Source: CAVSRC01 sp963830205
GTDB lineage: Bacteria > Pseudomonadota > Alphaproteobacteria > Rhizobiales > Kaistiaceae
Length of the DNA stretch: 64,000 nucleotides
Direction: 5' to 3'
NCBI GenBank assembly: GCA_963830205.1
Contig: CAWHLP010000010.1
Location: 93,190 to 157,189, forward strand
The notes under the pieces are model-generated. The model saw only the letters and a list, made by a program, of their open reading frames with translations, was not told the DNA's origin and searched no databases. Shown piece by piece: positions 1 to 10,177 of this stretch. The first letter of the stretch is position 1. Every line of letters begins with the position of its first letter. The position numbers and the translations under genes were made by a program.

Positions 1-1338
1 GCACCGGCGAGGTCGAGCAGGACCCGCGCGACTGGATCGACGGCGTCTTCGCCGCGCTCACAAGCTTCGCGGCGGTGGACGATCCGGCGCGCGTCATCGG
101 CATCGGCCTGTGCTCGCAGGTCAGCACCCATGTCTTCGTCGACGACGCCGGCGAGCCGCTGCTGCCGGCGATGGTGTGGCAGGACGGACGCTGCGGCGCC
201 GACGCCGCCGCGCTCGACGCGCGTATCACGCCCGAGCAGATGACGGCGTGGTTCGGCGGCCCGATGCCGATCGACGCCAGCCATGCGCTCAGTCGCATGG
301 CGCATGTCGCCCGCCGCCATCCCGACATCTATGCCCGCAGCCGCTACCAGCTCCTGCCCAAGGACTATTGCGCGCTCAAGCTGACCGGCGCGGTGGCAAC
401 CGATCCGATCTCGGCGGTCGGCCTGGTCGACGCGCGACCTCAACTATGTCGAGGAGCTGATCGGGCTGGTGCCCGGCGCGCGCGAACGGCTGGCGCCGCT
501 CGCCGATTTCACCCATTGCGTCGGCACGGTGCTGAACGGCCTGCCGTTCTCCGGCGTGCCGGTGTTCGTCGGCACCATGGATGCCTGGGCCGGCATGTTC
601 GGCATCGGCGTGGTCGAAAACGACGACGCCATGTATCTCAGCGGCACCAGCGACGTTCTCGGCGTCATCTCCACCCGGCGCGTGCCGACGCCGGGGGTCA
701 TCGTCTTCCCGGCCTATGAGGGGATCACGCTGCACGTGGCGCCGACCCAATCGGGCGGCGCCTCGCTGATGTGGCTGGCGAACCTGACGGGGCGCGAGCC
801 GGACGCGCTGGGCGAACTGGTCGCCGCCACACCGCCCTCGCAGCACGTGCCGCTGTTCCTGCCCCACCTCCAGGGAGAGCGCGCGCCCTTCTGGGACGTG
901 CAGTCACGCGCCGTCTTCGCCCGCGTCGAGACGGCGACCGGTCCCGGCGACCTCGCCCGCTCGGTGTTGGAAGGTGTCGCCTTCTCGGCGCGGCTCGCTT
1001 TCGAGACGACCGAGCGCTCCTCCGGCCATGTCGCCGACCAGCTCAACATCGGCGGCGGCGGCGCGCGCCTCGACGCCTGGTGCCAGATCCGCGCCGACGT
1101 TCTGGGCAAGGCACTGCGCCGCGCCCATGTGGTCGATGCCGGGACGCTGGGCGCCGCCATGATCGCGGGCGTGGGCTCGGGCGCCATGCCATCGCTCGCC
1201 GCGGCGGCGCAGCAGCTTGTCGCCTTCGACCGCACCTTCGAGCCGAACCCCGCACTCGCCGACTACTACAGTGCCAAGCTGGGCAAGTATCTCGAGCTCT
1301 ATACCGACCTGAAGGCGTTCAACGCCGGCTATGGCTGA
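1..1338 (+). CDS. FGGY-family pentulose kinase (xylulokinase-like), 5'-partial, one frame break
   Basis: C-terminal ~445 codons of an FGGY carbohydrate kinase, which phosphorylates a keto-pentose (probably xylulose) with ATP. The reading enters from outside the window at base 3 and runs through the substrate-domain residues WQD near codon 58. It then leaves frame at about 431-437 and continues in the next frame from about 437 to the stop at 1338. The downstream half contains the ATPase-domain signatures DAWAG, SGTSDV and GGGARLDAWCQ. Removing one base at the GCGCG run restores a continuous protein, so an assembly indel is more likely than a dead gene. The gene converges on the arabinose-related operon below. 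Substrate is inferred from family and neighbours; ribulokinase or another FGGY kinase is possible. Confidence 0.8.
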
Positions 1339-1381
1339 GCGGCGGTGCCGGACGCCACAGGATGAAGCTGCCGGAACCGTC

Positions 1382-1493
1382 CCCTCTCCCCTGTGGGGAG
1401 AGGGATAGGCTGAGGGGGAGCCGGAGAAGATGGCGGGCTCGGCGCCCCCTCACCCAGCGCTTTCGCGCCGACCTCTCCCCGCCGGGGAGAGGT
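1382..1493. repeat. Two CTCTCCCC/GGGGAGAG palindromic repeats between convergent genes
   Basis: Two hairpins of the same family lie in the 180-bp gap between convergent genes. The first is CCCTCTCCCC (1382-1391), loop TGT, GGGGAGAGGG (1395-1404). The second is ACCTCTCCCC (1471-1480), loop GCC, GGGGAGAGGT (1484-1493). A related unit occurs at 48115. Dispersed palindromes of this kind are common in Hyphomicrobiales intergenic DNA. Here they could act as a bidirectional transcription stop, which is inference. Confidence 0.8.
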
Positions 1494-1518
1494 GACAAGA
1501 TCGCCGGCGCCGGGCGCC

Positions 1519-2580
1519 CTATTGCTCCTCCAGGTACTTCGCGGTCAGCGACAGGTCGGCGGCGCTGAAGCGCTCGCTCGCCCACCAGGCCTGGTGCCAG
1601 TACGGATAAGCAAGGTTCGGCCGCGACACCGCGTCGAGCCGCTTGAGTTCGTCCGCGGAGAGCTTGAGATCGGCCGCGGCGAGGTTGTCGGCGAACTGCT
1701 TCTTCGTGCGCCCGCCGATGATGACCGACGTCACTGCCGGCTGGTGGATGAGCCAGGCCAGCGCCACGCGCGCCGCCGAACAGTCGTGCGCCTTGGCGAC
1801 GTCGAGGAGGACATCGATGATGTCGAAGAGCTTGTCCTCGTCGTAGACCGGCGGCTCGCGCCATTTGCGGCCGAAGTGGCGGCTGCCCTCCGGCCCACCC
1901 TGGCTGCCACGATGGAACTTGCCGGAGAGCAGACCGCCGGCCAGCGGGCTCCACACCAGGATGCCAAGGCCCTGGTCGATGGAGATCGGCACCAGCTCGT
2001 ATTCGGCTTCGCGCGCCTGCAGCGTGTAGTGGATCTGCTGGCTGACGAAGGGCTGGCGTTCATCCATCCTGGCGACGCCGAGCGCCTTCATGATGTGCCA
2101 GCCGGAATAGTTCGAGCAGCCGATGTAGCGCACCTTGCCCTGCTGGATCAGGCGGTCCATCGCTTCCATGGTCTCTTCCACAGGCGTCTGGCCGTCCCAC
2201 TGATGGACCTGGTAGAGGTCGATCCAGTCGGTGCCGAGGCGCTTCAGGCTGCGCTCGCACTCGGCGATGATGTAGTGGCGCGAGGCGCCCTGATCGTTGG
2301 GGCCCTTGCCGGTGGGGAAGCGGAACTTGGTGGCGATGAGCACCTCGCGGCGCTTCTTGCCGAGCGCCTCACCGACGATCTCCTCGGATTCGCCGCGCGC
2401 ATAGATGTCCGCGGTGTCGATGAGATTGACCCCGGCATCGATGCACTGGTTGATCTGGCGCCGGGCCTCGGCGGTATCGACCGAACCCAGCACGCCATCC
2501 TTGGCGCGCCCGAAGGTCATCGTCCCCATGGTGATGACGGAGACTTTCAGGCCAGAACGGCCCAGCAGACGGTATTCCAT
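1519..2580 (-). CDS. Aldo/keto reductase
   Basis: 353-residue NADPH-dependent oxidoreductase of the aldo/keto reductase superfamily, (beta/alpha)8 barrel. The N-terminus MEYRLLGRSGLKVS is typical. The expected tetrad is visible as Asp and Tyr in NLIDTADIYARG, Lys in LIATKF and His in DLYQVHQWDG. A C-terminal segment near GGRTKKQFADNL matches the cofactor-phosphate binding region. It is the last gene of a minus-strand run (binding protein, permeases, LacI, GH127, this gene). It probably reduces a sugar aldehyde or ketose from the imported arabinoside, but the substrate cannot be read from sequence. It is intact, with a clear ATG. Confidence 0.88.
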   Translation of the reverse strand: MEYRLLGRSGLKVSVITMGTMTFGRAKDGVLGSVDTAEARRQINQCIDAGVNLIDTADIYARGESEEIVGEALGKKRREVLIATKFRFPTGKGPNDQGASRHYIIAECERSLKRLGTDWIDLYQVHQWDGQTPVEETMEAMDRLIQQGKVRYIGCSNYSGWHIMKALGVARMDERQPFVSQQIHYTLQAREAEYELVPISIDQGLGILVWSPLAGGLLSGKFHRGSQGGPEGSRHFGRKWREPPVYDEDKLFDIIDVLLDVAKAHDCSAARVALAWLIHQPAVTSVIIGGRTKKQFADNLAAADLKLSADELKRLDAVSRPNLAYPYWHQAWWASERFSAADLSLTAKYLEEQ

Positions 2581-2608
2581 GTCAGTTTCCTTCCCTAGCA
2601 GGCTGCCG

Positions 2609-4526
2609 TCACGCGCTGGTTTCGGGCAGCCACACTGACATAGCGCCGGTCCCGCGATTGCTCCACAGGAAATAGGGAATGGCGGTGACGGTCACCGGGA
2701 CTTCCTGCGGCCGCTCGGTGCCGTAGAGCGCCGACCCCCAGTCCTCGAAGCGGGCGGCGGTTCCGGTGGTGGTGAGGGTGACGATGCCGTCGAACAGGTC
2801 CTGGCGCTCGACCGCCTTCACCTCGCCGTCGCGCGAAAGCCTGGTCGAGCCGACCGGCCCATCGGGATTGTCGACCGCTTCGGCGCAATAGACGAAGGGG
2901 CCGCGCTTGAGCGCGACGCGGCCGACGTCCTGGCGGACATGGGGATTGGCGTAGACCCGCTCCACCGGCATGGGCAGATCGAGCGCGACCTCATCACCCT
3001 TCGACCAGGTGCGCCGGATCGTCACATAGCCGTTGGCGAGGTTGGCCGCGACGTCGACCGGCTCGCCGTTGACGGCGAGTTTCGCCGCGCCCGCGCGGAC
3101 CCAGCCCGGAATGCGCAGCTTGAGGGCGAACGCGGCGGGCGTTTCCGGATCGACGGCGATCTTGACTGCACCCGACCAGGGATAGCCGCTCTCCTCCTCC
3201 ACATGGACCTTGGTGCCGGCGACATCGACGGTGGTGCCGGTGCCGCCATAAAGGTGCACGGCGAGTTCGTCGGTTCCGGTCGAATAGAAGTAGCCGCCGA
3301 CCGAGGCGACCAGCCGCGCCACGTTCATCGCTGCAGCACGGGCAGACGTGCCAGGTCCAGCGTTGGTGGCCGCCGTCGCTTTCCAGCGGATTGGCATAGA
3401 AATAATGCTCGCCGTCGCGTGACAGGCCGGAGAGGGCGTTGTTGTAGAGCGCCTGCTCCAGGGCGTCGGCATATTTGCCGTTGAGATCGAGGTTGAGCAT
3501 GCGCTGGGCCCAGAAGATCAGCGCCACGGATGCGCAGGTCTCGCAATACGCCGTGTCGTTGGGCAGGTCGTAGTCCTTGGTGAAGCCCTCGTTGGCGGCT
3601 GCCGGCCCCAGGCCGCCGGTGACGTACATGCGCTTGGTGGTCAGGTCGTCCCACAGCACCTCGCAGGCGCGCTTCAGCCCGTCGTCGCCGAGATCGGCGG
3701 CAAGGTCCGCCATAGCCGTGTACATGTACATCGCCCGCACGGCGTGGCCGACGACCTTGTCCTGCTCGCGCACCGGCTTGTGCGACTGGTTGTATTCGAA
3801 GGTGCCCTGCCAGAACTCCTCCGGCCGTTCACCGCGCGCCTTGGCCTCGGCCTCGAAATAGCGGGGCTCTCTGCCGCGCTCGTTGATGAAATAGGCGGCA
3901 AGGTCCAGGCGCTTGCGCTCGCCGGTCAGGTGGTAGAGGCGGACCAGCGCCAGCTCCAGCTCCTGATGCCCTGGATAGCCGTGCTTCTGCTCGGGACCGG
4001 GACCGAAGACGCGGGCGATGAGGTCGACATACTTTTCCATGATGTCGAGCAGGCGGCGCTTGCCGGTCGCCATGAAATAGGCGATGGCGCCTTCCAGCAT
4101 GTGGCCGGCGCAATAGAGCTCGTGATTGTCGCGCAGGTTGGTCCAGCGCTTGTCGACCTCGCGGCCGATGTACCAGAGATTGAGATAGCCGTCGGCAAGC
4201 TGGGCCTTGGCCAGCTTGTCGGTGATCGCGTCGATCTGGCTCTCGATCGTGGCATCGCGGCCATGGAAGAGCGCGTAGCTCGCCGCCTCGATCCACTTGC
4301 CGATGTCGGAATCCCAGAAGATCTGGGTGGTGAAGTTCTGGCGATTGCGCGGAATGGTGAGCGGCGGCGGCGGCTGAACCACGTCCAGCGACTCGAGCAT
4401 GTGGTGGATCTGAAGCTGATGGTACTGGCTCGGGATCGTGCGCTTCAGCACCGTGTCGAGGCGCTCGCGCCAGAAGGCACCCTCGACCCTGACCTCGTTA
4501 AACCGAACCGGTGAGTATTGGCGCAT
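2609..4526 (-). CDS. GH127-family (DUF1680) beta-L-arabinofuranosidase, one frame break
   Basis: Large glycoside hydrolase of the GH127/DUF1680 family, which releases beta-L-arabinofuranose from plant arabino-oligosaccharides. The ATG at 4526 (MRQYSPVRFNEVRV) overlaps the end of the upstream lacI gene by 29 bp. The sequence shows the family's unusual active site: CETC (Glu plus Cys) and HVCPCC, where paired cysteines bind zinc and one acts as nucleophile in the characterised HypBA1. Immediately after CPCC, at about 3329-3337, the frame changes. The second part (MNVARLVASVGGYFYS to the stop) continues the family, so one base is probably extra. No signal peptide is seen, consistent with an intracellular enzyme acting on imported oligosaccharide. 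Confidence 0.85.
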
Positions 4527-5633
4527 TGTCCGTCCCTTCGTCTTTTCTTTTTGCCCGCAGGCCGCTCCTGGCGCCGCAGGAGTCGCGCACGACCAGCGTG
4601 CAGGGCAGCCGTTCGACGCCGCGCAGCTTCTTGCCGGCAATCTGGTCGAGAAGGCTCAGGCCGGCTTGGCGGCCGAGAGCCTTCAGGTTCATGTCGATGC
4701 TGGTGAGCGGCGGGCGCGTCGACTCCGCCATGATCTCCCAATTGTCGAAGCCGACGATCGACACCGCGTCGGGCACGACGATGCCGCGCTCGCGCAGCGC
4801 ATCGGCGGTGCCCCGGGCAATCTGATCGTTGCCGCAGAAGATCGCATCGGGAGGCTCGGCACCCCGGCCGCGGAAGAGCTGGGCGACGGCCTCGCGCCCC
4901 CAGCCTTCCGACCAGATGCCGGGAAGATAGAAGGACTCGGGCGCTTCCAGACCGGCAGCCGCGAGCGTCTCGTGATAGCCGCGGGCCCTGAGCTGCACCG
5001 CCTCGAAACGCTCGGGCCCGGTGATATGGGCGATGCGCCGACGGCCGAGATCGATGAGGTGCTGGGTGGCCAGCTTCGCACCGCCCTCGTCGTCCGGCAG
5101 CAGGCAGTAGGCATCCGGGTCATCGGCCTGGGTGAAGACGTAGATGACCGGCACGTCGAGCCCCGGCACCTGCAATTTGGGCCGCCGGTCGGCGCGGCGC
5201 GCCGTGACGACGATGCCGTCGACGCGCTTGCCGAGGAGCGACTCGACGTGCAGCGCCTCGCGCCCGGGATCGTCGGTGGCGTTGCACATGAAGACCGCCA
5301 TGTGTCGGTCGGTCAGGCACTCCTCGAGCCCTTCCATGATCGGCATGGTGAAGCGGCCGAAGCTGTCGGTGGAGATCAGGCCGACGGTCAAGCTCTGGCC
5401 GCGATGCAGGCTCTGGGCGAGATCGTTGGGGCGGAAACCGAGCTCACGCGCGGCGGCGATGACGCGGTCGCGGGTCTCCTGGCGCAGGCTGCCGCTGTTG
5501 TTGAGTGCCTTGGATGCGGTGCCGATGCTGACATTGGCCAGCCGCGCGACATCGCGGATGGTCAGGCCGGACCGCCGCCGTCGGGACCGGGCCGGCGTCC
5601 TCTCGCCGGAGCCGGAGCGCCGCCTTGTTCCAT
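4498..5633 (-). CDS. LacI-family transcriptional regulator, frame break near N-terminus
   Basis: LacI/GalR regulator of about 378 residues. The helix-turn-helix reads LTIRDVARLANVSIGTASKA, followed by hinge and a periplasmic-binding-like sugar domain (TVGLISTDSFGRF onward, GFDNWEIMAESTRPPLTS near the end). The only plausible ATG, at 5631-5633, is out of frame with the HTH by one base. The break lies between about 5570 and 5625, upstream of the conserved HTH. The stop overlaps the GH127 start, and the permease stop is 15 bp upstream, so the regulator sits inside the operon it probably controls. A perfect 18-bp palindrome before the operon (8913-8930) is its likely operator. The effector is presumably an arabinose derivative. 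Confidence 0.82.
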
Positions 5634-5647
5634 TGTTCGGCGCTTCC

Positions 5648-6524
5648 TTACTTCACCGCGCCGACTAGGAAGCCGGAGACGTAGTGGCGCTGCAGAAGCA
5701 GTAGATGACGCACGGGCGATGGCGACGATCACGCCGGCCTGGGGCGCGCCCCAATCGACTGTCCGAAGTGGCCGGCGCGCACGCTCACCGCATGACCGGC
5801 ACGGTGAACTGCGTCTCCTTGCTCATGAAGATCAGCGCGCCGATAAACTCGTTCCAGGCCGTGATGAAGGCGAACAGCCCGACGGTGACCATGCCCGGCC
5901 TTCACCGCCGGCATGAAGATGCGCCACAGCACCTGCAAGCTGTTGCAGCCGTCGATGACCGCCGCTTCCTCCAGCTCCCTCGGGACCGCCTCGAAGCTGT
6001 GGCGCATCAGGTAGACGCGAACGGCAATTGGAGCATGGTATGGACGATCGCGAGGCCAAGGTGGGTATTGGCGAGGCCGAACTTGGTGAACATCAGGTAG
6101 AGCGGCGTGAGCAGCGCCTGATAGGGCACCATCAGTCCGGCGAGCAGGACCAGGAAGATCAATTCCTTGCCCGGAACCGGAAGCGTGCGAGGCCGTAGCC
6201 CGCGGAACGGCGAGCGCCAGACAGAGAACGATGGTCGGGCCCGCGACCGGAGGCTGTTGAAGAGATAGGTCCGCAGCCCTGCCTGAAAGTTGAACACGTG
6301 CATGTAGTTCTCGAGGCTGATTTGATGCGGCAGGTACGTCGGCGGCACGGCCGAGGCGGACGCCTGGTCTTGATCGACGCGAAGAACGATACCACGAGCG
6401 GGAACAGCATCATGGCGACAACGATCACGCAAACGGCGGCGATGAGATAGGCCGAGCGGCCGCCCTGGGTTGTCGCCGCGACGCGCTGGTGGCCGCCGGC
6501 AGCGACGGCCGTGAGGCTGGTCAT
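5648..6524 (-). CDS. CUT1 ABC sugar permease (second, MalG/UgpE-like), several frame breaks
   Basis: Inner-membrane permease of a carbohydrate-uptake-1 ABC transporter. The protein is spread over all three minus-strand frames but can be pieced together. It starts MTSLTAVAAGG with the first membrane helix (LIAAVCVIVVAMMLF), then ENYMHVFNFQAG, GKELIFLVLLAGLMVPYQAL, the EAA-loop region ELEEAAVIDGCNSLQVLWRI, and finally FLVGAVK and TAA at 5648. Apparent one-base losses lie near 6372, 6245, 6205 and 6185, with others toward the 3' end. Because every segment keeps good homology, sequence error is likelier than decay. The ATG overlaps the stop of the first permease (ATGA). Start and end are confident; the internal sequence is not. 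Confidence 0.75.
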
Positions 6525-7397
6525 GCGCTTCCCCTCCGCCGGGTCAGGATGATCTGGGCCGTCGCGCCCGCCATGATGATGACGGTCAGGATGACGGCGG
6601 TCGCCGAGCCGTAGCCGAGTTTGAAGAAGATGAAAGAGTTCTGATACATCCAGTAGACCGAGGTGAACGTCTCAGCCCTTCGGCCCACCCGACGTCATGA
6701 TGTAGAACTGGTCGAAGGCGAGCATCGAACCGATGGCGCTGATCAGTGTGGCGAGCAGGATTGTGCGGTACGCGAGCGGCACGATGATGCTGCGCACGCG
6801 CTGCCAGTAGCCCGCGCCGTCGATCATCGCGGCCTCAATGATCTCGGCGTCGACAGCCTGGATGCTGGCGACGAAGAGGATCATGCCGAAGCCGACCACT
6901 TTCCACGTGATCGAGATGATGACGCCCCATAGCGCCAGGTCCGCGTCGGTAAACCAGACCATCGGCTGCGAGATGATGTGCAGGTCGACGAGCACCTTGT
7001 TGAAAAGACCGACCTGCTGATCGAAGAGCCAGAACCACAGGAGGCTGGACGTGCCGATGCCGATGACCACCGGCATGAAGACGACAGCGCGGGTGAACTG
7101 CTTCAGACGGGTGTTCTCGGCCGTGAGGAGCGCCAGCAGGAAGCCGAGTACCATCAGGATCGGCGTGATGTACACGGTGTATTTTATGGTGAAGAAGAGG
7201 GCGGAGCGGAAAGTCCCGTCGTTGAACGCCCTGATGTAGTTGGCGAGACCGACGAAGCGACCGCCGCCGAGAAGCGAGGCACTTGTCAGCGAGATATAGA
7301 TGAGCCGGCCTAGAGGGTAGAGAACGAACGCTGCGACGAAAAGCAAGGCCGGCAGGATGTAGATCAGGCCGAAGTATCTGTTGCGCACCGCATTCAT
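6521..7397 (-). CDS. CUT1 ABC sugar permease (first, MalF/UgpA-like), one frame break
   Basis: About 292-residue membrane permease starting MNAVRNRYFGLIYILPALLF (ATG at 7397), with six predicted helices. The EAA motif, which contacts the ATPase, reads EIIEAAMIDGAGYWQRVRSI. The frame ends early at GGPKG (6672) but resumes one base over at about 6675-6680 with ETFTSVYWMYQNSF and runs to ILTRRRGSA and TGA at 6521. It lies downstream of the binding-protein gene, separated by a strong hairpin, and its stop overlaps the next permease. No ATPase gene is present in this operon, so an ATPase encoded elsewhere must energise it. Confidence 0.82.
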
Positions 7398-7491
7398 GTC
7401 AGCGCCCCGAGTTTGTCTGCACCGCCTGCGACGACTCCCGCGACCGCTCGCGCTCACCGGGATTGATACGTCGACGCCGGGCCGGGCGGAA

Positions 7492-7527
7492 CCCGGCTGC
7501 TGGCGTCCGGGGACGCACGCAGCCGGG
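7492..7527 (-). promoter_or_regulatory. Intercistronic hairpin after binding-protein gene
   Basis: CCCGGCTGC (7492-7500) pairs with GCAGCCGGG (7519-7527), and an inner GCGTCC/GGACGC stem fills the loop. It lies just after the binding-protein stop and before the first permease. In ABC sugar operons such hairpins stabilise or attenuate mRNA so that binding protein exceeds permease. No T-tract is seen, so full termination is not implied. Confidence 0.7.
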
Positions 7528-7543
7528 CCGGGTCGTCAATCGC

Positions 7544-8791
7544 CTATTGGCTGGCAATTTCCTTCATCTGCGCCTTGGCGGTCGCGATCGCGCCATCAAC
7601 GTCGCCGTCAAAGATGGCGGTCTGTAACATCTGGATCCACGGGCTGGAGTTGCTGTTGACCATGTCGTTGAAGTGGAAAACCCACGGCACGTAGCCGACG
7701 CTGACGGCCTTGGCGGTGGTCACCACGCGCGGGTCGGTGAAGTACTTGTTCTCGGCGAGGTCGGTTCGCGACGGGATGATGTTGTTCTTCGCCAGCCCCT
7801 CGAGCTGCGCCTCATCGGTGAGCTCCCAGGAAATGAACTTGCGGGCGATGTCCTCGTGCTTCGAGCCCTTGGGAATGGCGACGACGTCGCCACCGACAAA
7901 CGCGGACTGCTCGCCGTCCTTCATGCCCGGCAGGATGCCGATGCCGAAGTCGAGGTCAGGCTTGTCGTGCTTCAGGGCCGATATGGCGAAGCCACCGGAA
8001 CCGATGATGCCGATGTTGCCGCTCTCAAAGACGGAGAAGAAGTTCTGACCGCTGTCGGCCTGTGCGCTTCCAGGAATCAGCCCCTCAGTCCACATGTTGC
8101 GGTATTCGGTCAGGACCTGCTTGACGCCGTCGCCCTGGAGCGGCTCTTCGTTGGCGTCATGGGGCAGAAGCTTGGCGCCGCTCGCCACCATGTAGGGCGA
8201 GGACACGAAAATGTTGCAGCCCGGGCAAGCGCCCGAGAAATAGAAGCCGTAAATGTCGCCGCCGAGCGCGCGAATCTTGGCAGCGTCAGCGTGGATCTCC
8301 GGCAACGACGTCGGTGCCTTGTCCGGGTCGAGGCCCGCCTTCTTGAACAGGTCCTTGTTCCACAACAGCACCGACACGTCGGGGGTGAACCCGGTGCCGT
8401 ACATCTTGCCGTCATAGGTGGCGAGGTCCTGGTAGGCCTTGGCGACCTTCGCCTGATTTGGATCGGCCTTGAGCTGGTCGGTCAGGTCGGTCAGGAAGCC
8501 GGCCCGCATGAAGTCGGGCATGTAGATCAGATCGAACGAGATCAGATCCGGCACGTCACCCGACTGCACACCGGTGGCGAGCTTGGTCACCATCTGGTCG
8601 TCGGGAATGACGGTCAGCGTGATCTTGTCATCGTGGCTCGTGTTCCACAGGTCGATCATGTGCTGCGCTGCCGTGGCGCCGCTGGCGCGCACCCACTGGC
8701 TCAGTTCGGCCGCATTGGCCGGCAGCGACGCGGCCAACGCGGCCACCGCGGCGCCCAAGGCCAGCCTCGTCAGACTCCCGGATAGACTCAT
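7544..8791 (-). CDS. ABC sugar solute-binding protein (family 1)
   Basis: 415-residue extracytoplasmic binding protein. It begins MSLSGSLTRLALGAAVAALAA with a clear Sec signal peptide ending near NAAELSQW, followed by the binding-protein core (VIPDDQMVTKLATGVQSGDVPDL). The typical C-terminal region includes GDVVAIPKGSKHEDIARKF. It captures a sugar in the periplasm for the two downstream permeases. With GH127 and an aldo/keto reductase in the operon, a beta-L-arabinofuranoside is the likely ligand (inference). It is the first gene of the operon and intact. The presumed operator lies about 120 bp upstream. Confidence 0.9.
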   Translation of the reverse strand: MSLSGSLTRLALGAAVAALAASLPANAAELSQWVRASGATAAQHMIDLWNTSHDDKITLTVIPDDQMVTKLATGVQSGDVPDLISFDLIYMPDFMRAGFLTDLTDQLKADPNQAKVAKAYQDLATYDGKMYGTGFTPDVSVLLWNKDLFKKAGLDPDKAPTSLPEIHADAAKIRALGGDIYGFYFSGACPGCNIFVSSPYMVASGAKLLPHDANEEPLQGDGVKQVLTEYRNMWTEGLIPGSAQADSGQNFFSVFESGNIGIIGSGGFAISALKHDKPDLDFGIGILPGMKDGEQSAFVGGDVVAIPKGSKHEDIARKFISWELTDEAQLEGLAKNNIIPSRTDLAENKYFTDPRVVTTAKAVSVGYVPWVFHFNDMVNSNSSPWIQMLQTAIFDGDVDGAIATAKAQMKEIASQ

Positions 8792-8912
8792 CGTTCTCCT
8801 CCCAAAAAGGACTTCATCCCGATCGCCGAAACGCGATGCGCGTCCTCCCGCTCACCGCTTCGGCGCAGAAGAGCCTTTCCTCCCGGCACCTCCGCCTTTG
8901 CGGATCCGAAAC

Positions 8913-8930
8913 TCGGAAAAGCTTTTCCGA
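8913..8930 (-). promoter_or_regulatory. Perfect 18-bp palindrome, likely LacI operator
   Basis: TCGGAAAAGCTTTTCCGA is perfectly self-complementary and lies 122 bp upstream of the binding-protein ATG, in the 344-bp gap 8792-9135. That gap otherwise holds only the operon promoter region and the 3' flank of the ArsR-like gene. LacI-family regulators bind palindromes of this size, and the operon encodes one, so autoregulation is inferred. Confidence 0.6.
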
Positions 8931-9135
8931 AGACACATAGCCACAAATCATCGTACTATTCAAGAGGGCGAAATGAGCGTCGGACGGCGTCCGCGAGGGG
9001 GATTGCGGGCTCTGCACGGCACGATCCCGTCCAATCGCCTGATTTTTCTAGGAAAACGATTGCCGACGGAGCCCAGGGCAATGCGGAACAAAGCCCCTCC
9101 CCCCGTCTCTGCACTCGGCAGAACCCGCGTGCGGC

Positions 9136-10065
9136 TCAGCGCTTGAGATGCAGGCGCATGATGATGTCCTGATCGTAGTTGCCGAAGCCCTTGCCGAAGA
9201 TGTTGACGCCGCCCGGGTGGCTGGCCTTGGCGTCGATGCCGATGCGCATGCGGATGGAATGGTGCTTGGGCAGCTCGAGGTCGTCGACCTTGACGTCGGA
9301 GATGCGCACGCCGTCGACGAAGGAGCCGGCCTTGCTCACCCGCCAGGTCTTCAGCTTGCCGTATTGGGAGCCTTCCAGCTTCCACCAGCTCGGCGTGTAG
9401 ACGCCGCGCTTGTCGCCGTAGTCGCCGGGCGAGGTCCACGTGCCGATGGCGACGTCGTTGACCCACAGCGTGATGTCGGACGGCCAGTTGACGTTGGTGC
9501 CCGGCACCTCCGACGACAGCTCCATGGAAAACTCGACCGACTCCACCCCGGAGTTGAGCAGCTTGGCGTTGTTGGGAAACTTGTATTCGACATGGCCGCG
9601 GCCGAACCAGATCAGCGCCGCGCGCACGCGGTCGGGATCGAGAAACAGGTCGGGCACGTCGAGCAGGCCGATGACACCCTCGGTCGAGCACAGGCCGCAG
9701 GGGGCGCTGACGTCGCAACTGGTCATCAGGCCGAGCGGCATCTGGACCTCGACCAGGTTCTTGTCGCGCACCGGCTCCTCGGCCTCGAAGCGCACGATGA
9801 TCTCGTCGAAGCGTGCCGAGCACAGCTTCTGATGGCCCTTCTTGGCCTTGATCGTGTGGGTGTCGATCAGACCGGCGCTTTCCAGCACCTGGATGTTGAT
9901 GGCCACCGTCGACTGCGGCAGGCCGAGCTCACGGCTGATCTCGTTGACATTGAGCAGCCCCTTGTGGCGCAGGAGCTTCAGAATGCGCACGCGGATGGTC
10001 GATGCGAGGCCCTTGATGACATCGATGTCTTCATCGGGACTGATGGTCAAGAAGCTTGGTTTCAT
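9136..10065 (-). CDS. ArsR-like winged-helix regulator with long C-terminal domain
   Basis: 309 residues. The N-terminal ~95 residues form an ArsR/SmtB-type winged helix: DVIKGLASTIRVRILKLLRH, then a recognition region INEISRELGLPQSTVAINIQ (written VNEISREL in the protein) and a wing. The remaining ~210 residues are much longer than in standard ArsR proteins. They contain a cysteine cluster (CDVSAPCGLC, near 117-126), then a beta-rich segment with many Trp, Tyr and Gly (VNWPSDITLWVND, GDYGDKRGVYTPSWW), resembling a carbohydrate-binding fold. It is placed downstream of an ABC sugar operon. A TATC-N9-GATA inverted repeat lies just before this gene, the binding-protein gene and the GH51 gene. 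It is probably a sugar-responsive local regulator; the ligand is unknown. Confidence 0.75.
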   Translation of the reverse strand: MKPSFLTISPDEDIDVIKGLASTIRVRILKLLRHKGLLNVNEISRELGLPQSTVAINIQVLESAGLIDTHTIKAKKGHQKLCSARFDEIIVRFEAEEPVRDKNLVEVQMPLGLMTSCDVSAPCGLCSTEGVIGLLDVPDLFLDPDRVRAALIWFGRGHVEYKFPNNAKLLNSGVESVEFSMELSSEVPGTNVNWPSDITLWVNDVAIGTWTSPGDYGDKRGVYTPSWWKLEGSQYGKLKTWRVSKAGSFVDGVRISDVKVDDLELPKHHSIRMRIGIDAKASHPGGVNIFGKGFGNYDQDIIMRLHLKR

Positions 10066-10105
10066 TGCGATTCGTGGAGAAAGACCCAGGGAGGGAAGGC
10101 GAATA

Positions 10106-10122
10106 TATCAGCAACTCTGATA
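10106..10122 (-). promoter_or_regulatory. TATC-N9-GATA inverted repeat upstream of ArsR-like gene
   Basis: TATCAG-CAACT-CTGATA, 41 bp before the regulator's ATG, inside the 112-bp gap between permease and regulator. Two other sites with the same arms and the same 9-bp spacing precede the linked binding-protein and GH51 genes. It is the likely autoregulatory operator. Confidence 0.6.
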
Positions 10123-10177
10123 CATTGCACACGTCGCGCTTCCGACAAACCCACCCGTCGAACGAACGGGGCGCAAT

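Noticed and set aside
4438..5916. Plus-strand open frame of 492 codons opposite the lacI gene
   Set aside because: It lies antisense to a HTH and sugar-binding domain that read well. It has no domain or ribosome site of its own.
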